Shown here: positions 9,906 to 23,400 of the stretch, piece by piece
How the letters are laid out: the number at the start of each line of letters is the position of its first letter
How positions within the stretch are numbered: position 1 is the first letter of the stretch
Source: Azolla caroliniana
Taxonomy: Eukaryota > Polypodiophyta
Assembly: GCA_043228905.1 (NCBI GenBank)
Contig: JBHGNT010000022.1
Location: 10,230,001 to 10,294,000 of the forward strand
Length of the DNA stretch: 64,000 nucleotides
Direction of reading: 5' to 3'
Translations under genes and position numbers: made by a program
Notes under the pieces: model-generated
Database searches by the model: none
What the model was told of the DNA's origin: nothing
The model's input: only the letters and a program-made list of their open reading frames with translations

Positions 9906-11640
9906 GCTAGGAATTTAATAGCCCGAGGATAATCTCTTAAGTTTTACAAATTTATTACAATTATGCAATTAACTTATATGAGATTACAAGGGCATACCAT
10001 GTGATGTATAAGCTTCATGTATATGTACATATCATTTACATTCTTATTCTATGGGCTACTTAAAAAATGTCAACTTAATCACTTTGTGGCAATTCACCAT
10101 CTTTTTCAATTGGATAGGTTTGTAGCGGTATGACCAATTTGGATATTTCATCAACAACCTATTCTTGACTTTCATTTCTTCAATTTTTCTTTCAGATAGT
10201 CTTTATGTTTGTAGGGAGAGTGAGCTTACTTATCTTTTCTTCTAGTTGTGCTACATTGGCATTCTTAAATATTCCCATTCTCCAAGGAATTTATAGAGCC
10301 ATCATGAAGCAACTGTAATTATAATACATTGTATCTTTTGAATTCTTTTTCCTTCACTTGCAAGTTGCATCTATACTTTATGATCTATATAATTGCTAGA
10401 AAGTTTGCTTGTATTTTTGTCGTCCATGCATGAATATCAGAGGTCATGGCTTTGCAATTTAATAAAATGTTGAAAATTTGAGTAGTCCTATAGAAGTGCC
10501 AAAAACTCTAAGCATTACTCTTTGCTTAAAGTAGCACGTTCCCTATCATTGCATTAATAACATAACATAATGTCATTGCCAAAAAGTCAAATCATTTCTT
10601 CTTTTGTAAACCATCATTGCAAATCTTAGTCTGACTACTAAGTGGCAAATCTATTTCTAGTGGAGAATACTTCTCAAACATAGCAAGTAGTATATATGTG
10701 TATTATATGAAAGTTTGTTAACAAGGGATGTAGCTTTGAGATTAATAAAATATTAAAGTTACTAGGGCATATGTTTGTGTGTTTCTTTAGAGTTATATCA
10801 TGGAAAGCATAGTTCTAGCCATATTTCCCATTCGTGGCATACTCATACGTGAATATTCGTATCATACTCATACGTACTTGATGGCTTGAAATGGCTTCAA
10901 TTATGATTGAAAACCATTCTTCTATATTTTTATATATTTTTATTTTTATTATTCTAAAATTTTACAACTTGTAGGTAGTAAGGAATGATAATTGAAGAGA
11001 TTAAGGAAATGCCCAAATCAGGTTGCGAAGGGGAAGGAGAAGTCGTGTGAATACTCCATCAAGCTTCGGAATAGGTGTATATGCTATTCCATCTTATTAC
11101 TAAGTTACATTACCAAGTCTATTGAATTTTAAATTAATTGGGTACTAATATATTTTAGACTTTGACTTATAACAATATTGCTTGTTATAAACAAAAGGGG
11201 TGAACCGGGGATGTGTACCATGCATTTTACAAGATGTGCTCACAATGTATGCATTATTTCTTGGGAGCTAAGTCAAAGAGTATTTCATGTGTTGCCCAAA
11301 GACACTTTTGATCTTCATATATCATTTGGTAAGTTTGAGAATATCAAGGCACATATAAACCACAATTGTAAACCTCTATTCTCTATAACATAGTTTGCCT
11401 TTGAACTTGGAGGTCGGGTGCAATGTGATCAATTTTACAGTTTCAAATAACATTTCACATTGGTTTACACGAATTAGACACTCATAATATATGCACCCAA
11501 TCTATAACCTATCATAATATTCACATAATAGAAATCATCATTCAAATGAGGAGTAGAGTCAGGAAGACAATATGCTACTAGAACTAACAACAAACACAAT
11601 GTTCTTTGAGATAGTAATTGCTAGCCAAATGTAGTTATTA
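9906..11640. other. AT-rich stretch without recognisable genes
   Basis: About 1.7 kb of AT-rich DNA. The longest open frame (11178-11393, 71 codons) has no motif I recognise. A short near-repeat (catactcatacgt) occurs at about 10840-10885. No LTR ends, RNA gene or exon signature was found. Confidence 0.6.
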
Positions 11641-11642
11641 TC

Positions 11643-11652
11643 TTTTTTTTTT
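11643..11652 (-). other. LINE 3' poly(A) tail
   Basis: A run of T on the plus strand marks the A-tail of the minus-strand LINE and the target-primed integration end. Confidence 0.7.
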
Positions 11653-12098
11653 AGTAACACTTTTATTACTAGTGGGAAACCTCAAAGTGATGTGAAAACC
11701 CACAAAGAATAAAAGAAAAATATACAAGTGTGGATTAGACACTAAAGAGCTTAAAAGCACTCAAAGCAAAGGTTGTAAATTTGGAGTGTGATGTCTCTAA
11801 GTTGTAGACAATCAAATAGAGATTTCCTGATGGATTACTTAAAGAAGCTAACTTCAAGTAGTTGGTTTCGATCAAAGACCTTATTATTGCGGACTGTCCC
11901 AATGGTCCAAAGTGCCCAAAATCGTGTCCATTGGAGAAAATAGGCATTGTCGGATAGGGCGCATGGAATTTATCCAAATATCCGAAAGTGTTTACCAAAC
12001 CTTCGGCTAGGAAATCTATGATAAAGAGATGCACTTAGTCTTTGTACAAATGTTGTAGTGAATGAACAAGTCCATAATAAGTGTGGGACTGTTTCCAA

Positions 12099-12320
12099 TC
12101 ATCCACCACATCTTGCACAACGCGGCGAGGCTATCGATCGCTTTTGAAGATTCGACCCAATTGGGAGCACACCCAATAAGCATCTCCATAGGAATACCTG
12201 TTGGTTAAGTGGAAGACCAGAGCTCCATAAGCTTGCAAGCCTATTATTCCACCAGGACTGCGTTTTGTGTAGGCTCCATAATGCATTTGCATGTTTGTGA
12301 AACCATGGGATAGGTTGCAA
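12099..12320 (-). pseudogene. LINE ORF2 C-terminal zinc-binding region
   Basis: The segment WWNNRLASLWSSGLPLNQQV, then FLWRCLLGVLPIGSNLQKR and CARCGG matches the zinc-binding region that follows reverse transcriptase in plant L1 elements (the zf-RVT type: W...WK..... P.. .F.WR....LPT...L..R......C..C). It is separated from the reverse transcriptase by frame breaks. Confidence 0.75.
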
Positions 12321-12615
12321 ACAACATATACACTAAATGTGTTGTAATGTTATACGTTGGAATAACAATGTTCCCTTTTTGTAACATCCAATCCTGAATC
12401 CTGCGATCTCCATTGAGAGGTGGCACAGGTACTAAGGAAAGCACCAACTCAATGACTTAATTCCATATAACGTGATGATGTGGCCCAAGATTATAACGAC
12501 ATGTCATGTCATTGAAGTGCAATAAGTGACATTGGTCATTTACCACATCTGCAATTGATTTCAGCCCCTTCTTTGCTAAAAAATAAGCTTTCCTAGGCTC
12601 TTGTTCAGCTAATGA

Positions 12616-14119
12616 CTATGGGAATATAACACTCCAGTGTAAGATTTTGAGGCATAAAGAGTTCGCTGATTCTGAATTCCTACCTCTCCATTTTATGTGG
12701 TGCAATACGTCCTTCCAGTGCTTTAGAATCTTTGAGCTAAACGGACAACCTTTGACACTCAATCGTGGAGTGCATATCTTCTCAAGTGATAGGAGTCGTA
12801 TACCTCTATACGACTGGCTAGAGCACCAAAAGTTGCTTATAATTTCTGAGTTAATCTTTTTTATCATGTGTTTCGGCCAATCAATCATAATTAGGTAATA
12901 CTGCATATAAGCCATGATGAATATTGATTGCACTATCCTCAATCTTACATGGCGTGGCCATGTTGCAATCTTCCAATAGCTTAGCTTTTGTCTCACTTTT
13001 TGTAGAACCCATTCAACCTTTCTTTTCCCTGTTGCATTCCATCCCAATGGATAGCCAAGATGTCTAACCATTTCATTTGGGCTTACAACCTAACCTAGCC
13101 ACAAAAGTTGATGTCAACTATATGGCGTCAAGGGTAGAAGTTTGGACTTGTTGAAGTTATCATGCAATCTAGCAGCCAATCCATACAATTTGAGGGCATC
13201 CATAATCACCCTCATATCATTTGGATTGTTTTGTGATAGGAATGATGTATCATCTGCATATGCTTGAGCCACGAAATCATGCTTGTCTTTCATTTGCAAA
13301 CCATGAAGTTGACCAATTGATACTAGATGATCCATGTACAATAGTAGTGGATGAGTTGCGATTGCATATAACAATGCACTTACAGGACAACCTTGTCATA
13401 CTGATTTGGCTAAGCTCCATGAATATGTCAATTCACCCTCAATAATGCATAAAGATGTGCTAGACCCATAAAGCCAATAGATTACTTGAGACATTTTTGG
13501 ACCAAATCCTAGTTTGACCATTGTGGCTGCCACAAAATCCCATTGGATGGTGTCAAAGGCCTTTTCAATGTCAATTTGCATGAGCAATACATCTTGTTTG
13601 GTGTATTTGGCATACTCCATTCCGATATAAGCATTAGCAATATTATCGGTAATTTGCCAGTTCGAGGAATGAACCCATACTAGTTTACGTGTATGCATCC
13701 CAACAAAGTGTCCTTAATACGATTAGCAATTATCTTTACAATAAGTTTGTAGATCACTGGCATGAGAGTGATTGGTCACCAATCCGAAAAAGATTCACAC
13801 AGTTTCTTTTTGGGTATTAATTTGACCAAACCTTCTTTCCATGAGATCGGCATATCCCATTGTTGCCAAGCATTATTTTCCATAGATAGGATTAAATCCT
13901 TAAGAACATCCCAAATTTATGTAATGAACTCTAACGTAATACCATCCCAACCAGGTGCTTTGCCTTTCCCGAGGCCCTTTCGAGCCTCCAAGAGCTCCTC
14001 CATTGTGAATGTTGCATCCAAAGCAATAACTTTATCAACACAAATAGTGGGTTGAAATAGTGACAAGAATGTATCTCTAGCTTGTTTAACTGCATCTGTA
14101 ACAATGACATTGTTCTCAA
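12616..14119 (-). pseudogene. LINE ORF2 reverse transcriptase (broken)
   Basis: Reverse transcriptase of the non-LTR type, in three overlapping or adjacent frames. The N-terminal piece (from about 14119) is followed by VLLMQIDIEKAFDTIQWDFV (catalytic Asp in the first box), a stop after WSLAKSV, and then QGCPVSALLYAIATHPLLLY and AQAYADDTSFL with the catalytic YADD intact. Downstream HLGYPLGWNATGKRKVEWVL and RHVRLRIVQSIFIMAYMQYY is the usual thumb and connector. Breaks at about 13390 and 13110 make it inactive. Confidence 0.85.
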
Positions 14120-14680
14120 AGATGTGAGAAAAGTGAGTTACACATTCCTTGGCTAGTTCAAGTCAGGTTGTAGTCCACAAACCATCACCAGTTTTGATGA
14201 ATTTAATGGATTCCCTTTGGCGTATTAGATGCAACCTTTTGAAGAAAGATTTAGAAGAGCATCATTTTGTCTTTCAATGGAATTTGTCTTGACCTAACTT
14301 GCCATTTTTCCAAAAAAAAAAATTCATGTAGCATCTATGTGTGTTTGGCCATACACAATGCATCCTCTTCATGTAAAGTCAAAGATCTTCTATGTGCTAA
14401 CTCCGTTAGGGCTTGACAAGTAAATTTGGCTTGTTGAGTGTAATCTCTCTGTCTTGGGACATACCACTTCCCATACTCTTGTATTATTGTTTGTAATCTA
14501 TGTACAAAATGTACCCATGCATATATCAACATCTATGTTGACTTCTACATAAAGAGGAGGTATTATGTCATAGACCATCCTCTTGAAGAGTTCATGCTTG
14601 AGGTAGTTGTTGTTAATGAGTATAAGTCTCTTCCTTTGGAGATGCACTTCATAGGAATGATTCCCAAAATCAAGGTCTAG

Positions 14681-15502
14681 CTAGACAGGAGCATGATTTG
14701 ACAACTGCAAAGCATGAACTATATGCATTGTACATGTGAAATTTTCATATTGACTTGCATGCAACAAATACCATCTATCAAGCCTTGCATAGTATGCGAA
14801 GTGGGTGGTGTGATGAAAGGTAAAACCAGGAACATGTGGGTGTGTCATTGGCCATAAATCAACCCAATCCAATGAGCTTTGCATATTATACCACTGACCT
14901 TGTTCCTTTCTCAACGTATGTGAGTGCCCACTAGTGTTATCACCTGCATTTGGAGAGTTGTTGAAATCTCCACATATAAATGCATTTTGTGGCAATGGAT
15001 AAGCACAAATGTCTTGCCAAAGTAAAGCTCTATCCCTTGAGGCATTCAGGGCATATATTCCACCAAAATCATATGTCTCGCCATTTATCATGCATTGCAC
15101 AACCATCCACCTCCCACGTTGATCATTATAGGCAACCGTAGGATTTAGCTCATGTTTTATCATCATAAGCACTCCACATGTTGTACCTTGTCCTGCATAG
15201 AAGATGTCAAAACCTCGAAATGTACCAACTTGACCACTGAATTCAACTTGTTTATGTTCTTGAACACAAATTACATATGCTTGAGAAGAGGTAATATAGT
15301 TCCAAAATAATTTCCATTTACTAGGGTTACAAAGACCTCGTATATTAAAGGAGACACATTTGACTTGTTTATGCATGATTAATATGGTTGAAGATATAAA
15401 ACAAAGCAAAATACTAATCTGACTACATATTAGTATCACCGCCATGCTTATTTGCATGAAGCCTAATATCTGCATTTGATTAATCTTTGTAAATGTCCAC
15501 AT
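14681..15502 (-). pseudogene. LINE ORF2 apurinic-type endonuclease domain
   Basis: Open over 273 codons. After a 40-residue lead it has SFNIRGLCNPSKWKLFWNYI, VICVQEHK (catalytic Glu), NAFICGDFNNSPNAGDN (Asp/Asn box) and a final LSNHAPV, which corresponds to the LSDH.P box with Asp replaced by Asn. This endonuclease nicks the target to prime reverse transcription. It is the best-kept part of the LINE, although the terminal S-D-H motif is altered. Confidence 0.85.
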
Positions 15503-16627
15503 ATGAGCCTCTACTCACCCTTTTCCAAGCTTCTGAGATTGAAGAGAGCATTGAAGCATTAATATGTAGAGATGAACCTTGATGCTCAAGTGCATGAGTG
15601 TAGTTTCTCACCACCACAAGCGTCTTACTTCCAAAGGATTTCTTAGATATTTGCCAACCTTCATTGTTCTCTTTGTCCACGTCAAAGGCTTGTTTCAAAT
15701 AATGCAAGTTTGATTGCACATTACCAATTGTCTGCGGGACTTTACTTTTCCCTTTGTCTTGTACTCTCGGTTTCTGAATGGGTTGCATCATAGATTGGTT
15801 TCTTGCCTTTGAAGAAGAAACCTGGCTATTTTCTTTCAATGATGCAGGTTTCAACATTGCGGTTTCCGGTGGTTGAATGGTCAGTGTTGGGCATTTTGAT
15901 TGCATATGACCAAATTTGTTACATGTGTAACATGCACCTGCAAATTTGCCCCATTTCAGCTTGAAAGGTCTTGCACCAATAATTGGATCATCTAAATTGA
16001 GGGTGATACCTCCAAGATCGGAACACTTGTGTCCTAAAGAATGCAAAATCTATTAGACGTACTTGTAGTTTTTGGGGGGCATACTACTCTCCCCATTCAT
16101 GTTGCATTTGTAGGTAACAAGTGATTCCAATTTCGTGGAAAATCAAGCACTTCCACCCAGACGGGACATTTGTGACGAATTAGCCCTTGATAGGCTTTTG
16201 TCAAAGACCACAGCAATGCATGAACCATTTGATCTCTATATGTTAAAGGAGATTCCTCAAGTAATTGAGGTTTGTACTTTGGTTCTAATAGCAATACTTC
16301 GTAAAAGCCTCTAGGAGCGAAATAAACACCACTAAATCCATAGACTTTAAACATTGCATTTATCCATTAAGCCACGTCATTTGTAGAAGGCATCTCCCCA
16401 GGAAAGAAAAGAATAATACCATTTGACATGTACACTTTTAAAGGATTCAAGGAGTCTTGTGATGGGATAGCAAATGTCTTGCTTGGCAAAGGCCCATCCC
16501 ATGTCTTCCTAGCCTCTGCAATGTCCTCTACTAAACTATCTTGAAGCCATTTTGTATGTACCGGATCTTCTATAATTTCTTTCCTCTTCTTATTCCATAC
16601 AGAAGATGATTGAGCCATCCTTGACAA
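15480..16627 (-). pseudogene. LINE ORF1 with CCHC knuckle (broken)
   Basis: Three open pieces cover it: 16627-16367 (MSRMAQSSSVWNKKRK...), 16354-16097 (FPRNWNHLLP, a core common in plant L1 ORF1/DUF4283 proteins) and 16046-15480, which holds FKLKWGKFAGACYTCNKFGH and the rest of a CX2CX4HX4C knuckle (CYTCNKFGHMQSKC). ORF1 proteins bind element RNA. Stops at about 16360 and 16050 break it. Confidence 0.75.
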
Positions 16628-16910
16628 AAATAATGTGGTAGACCTGCTACTTTGTATGTTGAAATGTAGAGAGGTCTAACAAAGGTAATGAGAGGAGCAA
16701 ACTTGGTGTCTCACAACTTAGGTCGAAATAGATAGGTCCTGAAGTCTGCAGCCCGCTCAGATTTGAGTGAATCTGACATGCTCAATCCATCCGGAAGGCT
16801 CCAAAACCCCCGAAACGACTCAAACCTTGTCCGATTCCAGCTCCAGATGAGGGAGATATGAGACTTGAAAGGTGAACTCTGTATCTTTGTCGGTCAAGCC
16901 GCCGCCTCTG

Positions 16911-17438
16911 TCAAATAATCATATCTATCACATGCTACTTATATCAAAACTCAATGGTAAATGCACTTTTTGTACATATTAAAATTGACGTTTGGGGGAT
17001 ATGGCCGGCAACAATGCCACGTTTCTAGAGGTGCTATGTGTATGTGTATTAAATAACACAATATAAAGAGTCGAATGCTACCTAAGAGGTATGATTAATA
17101 TTCGATATGCAATACCATTGAAAAAGTGGCATTTAGGGTTACCATCGTTCAAAGGAGAAATTTCTGGAAGGAAACATGGATAGTTGTTTAGCTACACTCA
17201 AGAGCTTTTGTTTTTGTTTTTTCCAAGAGATGTGCGAGCAACATGCCTTAGGACATTGTTGAAAACATGATGGCACAAAGTCAACGTGGAACCAAACAAA
17301 GAAAAGCAAACAATTTGTGGGAAAGGCCTTCAAATTACATCAAATTGAGAAAGCTTCATCTTTGTCTCTTGGGTGTGTGTGTGATACACCATCCCTTGCT
17401 TCCTCCAATAATACTCTTAAGACTCTGATTTTTGTCTC
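16911..17438 (+). promoter_or_regulatory. Upstream region of the receptor kinase gene
   Basis: AT-rich DNA between the LINE 5' end and the start codon. A weak TATA-like site (aatataaagag) lies near 17060. No TATA motif was found within 100 bp of the ATG. The 60 bp before the ATG are CT-rich (cttgcttcctcc...), as often seen in plant 5' leaders. No other motif can be supported. Confidence 0.35.
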
Positions 17439-20400
17439 ATGGCTCCATACTCACCTCTAATCCTCCTCCTCATTGTGGCTAGTGTCACAGCTCCGGGGGT
17501 GTGCGCCCAATCCCCTCCCGGATTCCTCAGCATTGATGTCGGATCCACGGAGACCACGAATTACACCGACCCAACAACCGGCATCGTATGGACCCCGGAC
17601 ACCATCTTATGGCCCCAGGTCGCGGATTGGTCGACCACCTCCACCCTCGGTCCCCCGTCGGCCAATTCCGCCGACCAGAAGCAATACCAGTCGTTCCGAT
17701 ACTTCAAACCACCTCCAAAATCCGCAGGGCTCCCTAGCCCTACCAAGTTCTGCTACTCCCTCCCTGCCAAAGCCAACAACTACTACTTGATCCGTGTTTC
17801 CTTCTGGTGCAGCACGAAACTCGCATCGGCCTCGTCCCGTGTCCCCGGGGTCCTCAGTTTCCACATCATCATTGACAGCTACGTGGGGCCGCAGATCAAT
17901 GTCTCTCTCCCACAAACAATTGCGTTCGTGGAGGAGTACTATGTGCAAGCTCTTGATGGGAGCACGTCGGTGAACCTTTGCTTGTCCGCGGAGTCCAATG
18001 TAAGCGACGCTCCATTCATCAACAGTATCGAATTGCGGCCTCTAGTAGACACCTTGACAGCCCTCAAGGTCTTGACCAGCTCTAAGAGTGCATTACGGGG
18101 CCCGATTCGTTTCGACTTGGGTGCAGCGGATAACAGCCCCTTGATTCTCAGGTAAATAAACTTGCCATTGCATACATCAAGTACAAGCACAAGCTCTAGG
18201 GAATGTATGTCATATATATTGTTGATTGGGTTAGTCACATACGTACATCTCAAAGGAGCTTATGGTTATGTGAACTCAAACATGTGGGATAGTTGTCTCC
18301 AAATACTTCCTCTATGACCTTTGCGAGATTTGACACCACAAATAAGCCTATGAATACTATTGAATTCCCAAGCCAGAGAGAAACAACCTTAACATAACAT
18401 GGACGAGCTGCGATTATATAGTTAGTCAAATCATTTGCGGAATACTGAGAGTAGCATGGCATAATTGCATGTAATCATCTTTTGCCAATATGCATATTAT
18501 ATAAAAACTTCACTGACTAGTACAAGAATTGGAAACATAAGTATATTGTGGATTTTTACTCATGACTAGGGAGTCTTAATGAACAACAAATTATCAAAAT
18601 TACGCAAAAAAGCACGAACATGTTATGAAGTCCTTCAAGAATTGATCAAAGTTTTGCAATCTTACAATGTTTGGAATGGTAGAAAATTCATTCAATAAAA
18701 TTGGGGTGAAAATTCCCAACGATTTGTCAAGAATGTCTCGGATTTCACTTGACGAGTACAAGAGTTTTCTATATATTACTAATCACCACACAACTAAAAA
18801 CTTCATTTCAAATAGATATCAATCTTATCTAAAGCTTTAGCATTATGAAAGTGAATAGTTTGGTGATTTTGACATTGCCAAAACATCTACACCCTCATCA
18901 CATCAAACTGTAGCAACCTTATATAATGCCTTTTTTACATTTTCCACCAAATTATCATGATAAATGAGAAATATGTTTCAAAAAACTTTGAGTTCTTTTG
19001 TTGTATTGAACATACTATAAGAGCCAAAATGAAGATCGATGACTATTTAAAAAAGGATTTGTGTCATACACAAAGTGATGCAGTGTCACGAAATGGGTTA
19101 GAAAAAATAATTTCATGTACTTTTGTTTTCTCACCTTAAGCAATCCTTTCTCTAGTTGGATGTGTTGAATTATCTCTCTCTTGTACTTAAAAGACCCTCT
19201 AGAATACTCCGAAAAATTTCTTGTGTAAAATAAAGATAGCGCATAACTTTACCGTCACTAGATTTTGAATTTTCAAAAGTATTTAAAAATGAATGTTCCC
19301 ATGTATCAAAGTTAGAATCAAAAGACATAATACTTTTACCAAAGGAACAGATAGTCTTCCAAGTTCCAATGTAAAGGGTTAATTCAGTTTATATCAAGGT
19401 TTTTCTAGTTTAGCCTCCAAATTGAGAGGATTAAAAAAAATCGGAAGCTTAAGGTTCATTTGACACAATGTTAAATCCAATATTTTGAAGCAACTCGCCT
19501 AATCTTAAAATATGGATCAATATATAGTTCACATAAGGAAGATGCAAGTTTGATGAAGAATGCCTTGCTCAATGCCCCATTTATTCCATGAAACAAGATA
19601 CCACAAGATTGTTATTATGTTAGGGTTCCTTTTCATGTGAAGACACACCACCACATTATAGCTATCTATGTCTGCAGACGGTGGTCTGGGACACCGGCAG
19701 GGGACTTGGTTTGTCCCTCGCCCTAACTAAGGGTGGTCGGGTGGACTAGCACCCTTTCTTCCTTATTTTCCTCTATAATTTTGGTTAACATTAATTAAGA
19801 TTCTAACAATCAACATAGCAAGTCAGATGACTAGCTAATGCATCCTCAACCCAACTACTAGCTCTAGAACTTCCGTAATTGGATATCCCAAAATTGCTTT
19901 GTTAACATATTTTCGGTTATAAAATAACAAACATATATTGTGGCATTGAAACATAGCATTTGTGCTTGAAATAACATATTTTCAGCTATAAAAACACTAG
20001 AATATATATGTTTAGATAGTCTTTCTAGTAGCGTTGCAATGTATGCATCATACATATCTTGCATACACATTAATGGTGACTCACTATAAGATTTCAAACT
20101 CAAATTTGGATAAGCTATTGAAAAAGATCAATCGACATGCTCATGTAGGCGCATAACAAAACATTTTACTATAAACTTTCATTTCCTATTCACATGAAGA
20201 AAAGTACAATAATTTTCATTAATAATTCTTCACATTTCGGTGCAACACGACACCAAAACACCTTGTGATACAAATGCATTCTTTTATAATGTTATCCCAT
20301 ATTGCTTGTGGCCGAGATAAAAGGGATGTAAAAACCAACATTTTAAAATTGTACAACCATATAGACGATGGCAAATCTTAAAACCAAGTGGGTATGGCAA

Positions 20401-23400
20401 GCATGAATGTGCCTTTCAATGTGGACATGTCATTATGAGTGCTCATCGGAGAAATGTGGGAGCATTAAGTAGCTTGTGCATTCAGAATAATTCCAATAAC
20501 ATTGGTCAACAAAATTGCAGATTCCCAACCGATAGTTTGGATAGGTTCTGGTTCACGAAAACGGCTGGCCCTATAAACATGACGAGCAACACGGTAGACG
20601 TGTCAGGCATGACGGACCATGTCCCAATGGTAGTGATGCAATCGAATGTGATGGCCAACACAACAACTGGGCTCCAATATAACTTTAGCCTTCCCGGAAA
20701 ACACCTTTACTCCATCAACTTGTTCTTTGTAGAACTAGATCCTAAAATTGGAATTGGCCTACGTGTCTTTGACGTCGGTGTGAACGGAGCAACGACCCTC
20801 CCAAATGTTGACATATTGAATGGTACTAATGGACTCTATCGTCCATACATTGTTTATACACGTACTGCCTTTGGTCCATACACTGATTATGTCCTTATCA
20901 CACTCAAGCCTTCCTTGTCTACCTTATACCTCCCTTCTCTCGCCGCGCTTGAAGTCATGCAAGTCTTTGACAACCCCATGGTTGTCTCCACCTTGTTTGA
21001 TGATGGTAAGGGCTTGCTTAACTAACATTCCATAATTTTTAGGGTAATTTTGTTTTGTCGAGGAAGCTCCTACATTATAATTAGAGTTCTAGGAACAAGC
21101 ATGTCATAATGATTTGAAAGCAATGATTATTGTGTAACTCTTGTTTTTCAACAATTGATATGTATGAGAAAATGTAAGGTGATGACTATATTTATTCCAT
21201 TATAAGCAGACTTGTAAGTATAACCATGTCATCATTTATATGAATGCAATGAATATTGTGTATATGCTAGTTTGTTCGAATACTGATATCTATGACAAGT
21301 GTAAGGTGATGAAGATATAGTGAAGGTTATGACTAGTATCTGCACATAGTGTAGTTGGACCTTGATATATTTGTCAACTATACATGTATATATGTCCACA
21401 CTTCGATTGTCCCTTATTTTGGTAAATGAACTAATCAATGCTTAAATCATTGTCCATATTTAATCTCAAATCGGTCTAGATATGCTTAACAAATAAACGA
21501 ACCAGTGCATGCATTGACTTTATGGGTTGATTCCAAATTATACTTTTGTTGTGTATTATGGAAAGTGTAGATGTAAACATAAGAGTTTGAAGAACAACAA
21601 ATTCATTGTTCAAACCATGAATTCCCATAATTAGTGTTGTAAAAGTATGAATTAGAAGAATTTAAATAAAGCAATACTAGTTAACATAATCTAGACTATT
21701 TTCTATAAAAGTATAAAGTCAATAGGCTTTGAAACTAATGTTTAGCATGTAAAGCCTTGTTTTCATAACAAATACATAAACATCATTTCAAAGTGTTTCC
21801 ATCAATACTATCATAGCAATGTTCAATAATTCCCTTTACAATTCACTAACTTGATGGTGTTAGTGATCTATATCAGTCTTCTGCTGACATTCAAATTTCT
21901 TTGATATATTGAGCCAATACATTTAGTAATGTGAACAATTGGCGCTATTTGAATAGAATCGAGCATACAAGGGATAACGAGCACCTTCTCAAATATGAGT
22001 ATCTTCAAGGGAGATCCATGCTTGCCATTGGATTACAAATACCCATGGATAGCTTGTAGTGAAAACATTTCTCCTCCTAGGGTGAAATCTATGTGGGTAC
22101 ACTACATTCAAAAGTATAGTATTCACATTGTGTCAAACAAAAAATTATCATTTAACTAGTGACAATTGTTGATTATAGATACTTATCTAATTACAACCTA
22201 GCGGGAAGTTTTCCCCCAAGCATCAACAATCTTGATCAACTTGTTCAAATGTAAGACAAAGCTTTTACACTTTTTATCTAGATATATAATATTTTTGAGA
22301 CAATATTCAAATTGTGCAAAAAATATGATCAACAACCACATCATGTAGATTTCTAGATGGGAATGCTTTGGAAGGACCACTCCCTGATTTGAGCAATTTG
22401 CTTTACCTTGAAGTGTTGTAAGTGTTCTTTACTAACACTAAGTTACTACATCCCTATATGTAAGTATGTATGTATGTATAATAGTTTATGTGTACCTCAT
22501 TAAGCATGATTTCTTTAAATAAAAAATTGTTGGCAAAGATATTTTGTAGTATTCCCGTATTTAGGTATGCGATACATAAACAATGAAAATGTGTATCTGG
22601 TTCATAAATACACTTGCCTAAACATGTCAATTGTATAGGAATCTGAGCCATAACAAATTGAGTGGACCAATCCCTACTTCACTAGGGGAATTGACAAAGT
22701 TGAAATACCTGTAAGAATCCTAGTTTTCTCTAAATCACAAATGTTTTGTATCATTGTTACCTATGTTGTTTTCTTCTCATTAACATTCATTTCTAGTGAT
22801 TTGACACACAACAACTTTAGTGGAGTGGTTCCAACTGCACTCCAGCAAAAGAAAGGACTTGTTTTCAAGTATGTTTAACAATTCACTTTCCTAATTGTCT
22901 AATTTGAATACAACTTAATATTATTTGTGTTGTCGGAAAAAATATATAGCGTGTTATTGAAAACATTGTTTCTGGTTAACAAGTATTTGAGCATTGATAT
23001 CATCATTTGTAGGTATGAAGGAAACGAATTTTTGTGCGTTGCAACGAATGCTAGTTGCTTGAGCACTCCACCAGTTTTATCAACAAAAAATAACACACCT
23101 TTGATTATTGGAATAGTGTGTGGTGTTTTACTTGTACTTATTGTGATAATAGTTGTATGCATTTGCGTATGGAAGAGGCGGCAATCTCCTCAACAATCTG
23201 CAAGTCATAAAACGACAACTCAACTAAATACAACTAAAACAGACTACCTAGATCATGGTAATGACTATATTTTTAGTTGCATGTCAATAAACATCAACAG
23301 TTAATCTAATTCAAGTTGATATATATATGTTTTGCTTTAAATCTGTATGACATACCCATTTAAATCCTAGATCTAGAAAAGTTTAAATCTGAATTATATG

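Larger units (their letters stand above)
11643..16910 (-). mobile_element. Decayed L1-type LINE
   Basis: A non-LTR retrotransposon on the minus strand, in the order ORF1 (nucleic-acid binding, CCHC), ORF2 endonuclease, reverse transcriptase, zinc-binding C-terminus, then a 3' poly(A) seen as a T-run at about 11643-11652. The 5' limit is uncertain: coding ends near 16627, and a GC-richer leader reaches to about 16910 before AT-rich DNA resumes. I could not identify a convincing target-site duplication. The element lies just upstream of the receptor kinase gene, in opposite orientation. Confidence 0.85.

Noticed and set aside
11629-16672. Word aaatgtag near both LINE ends as a target-site duplication
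   Set aside because: Only 8 bp, and the right copy does not sit at a supported 5' end of the LINE, so chance is likely.
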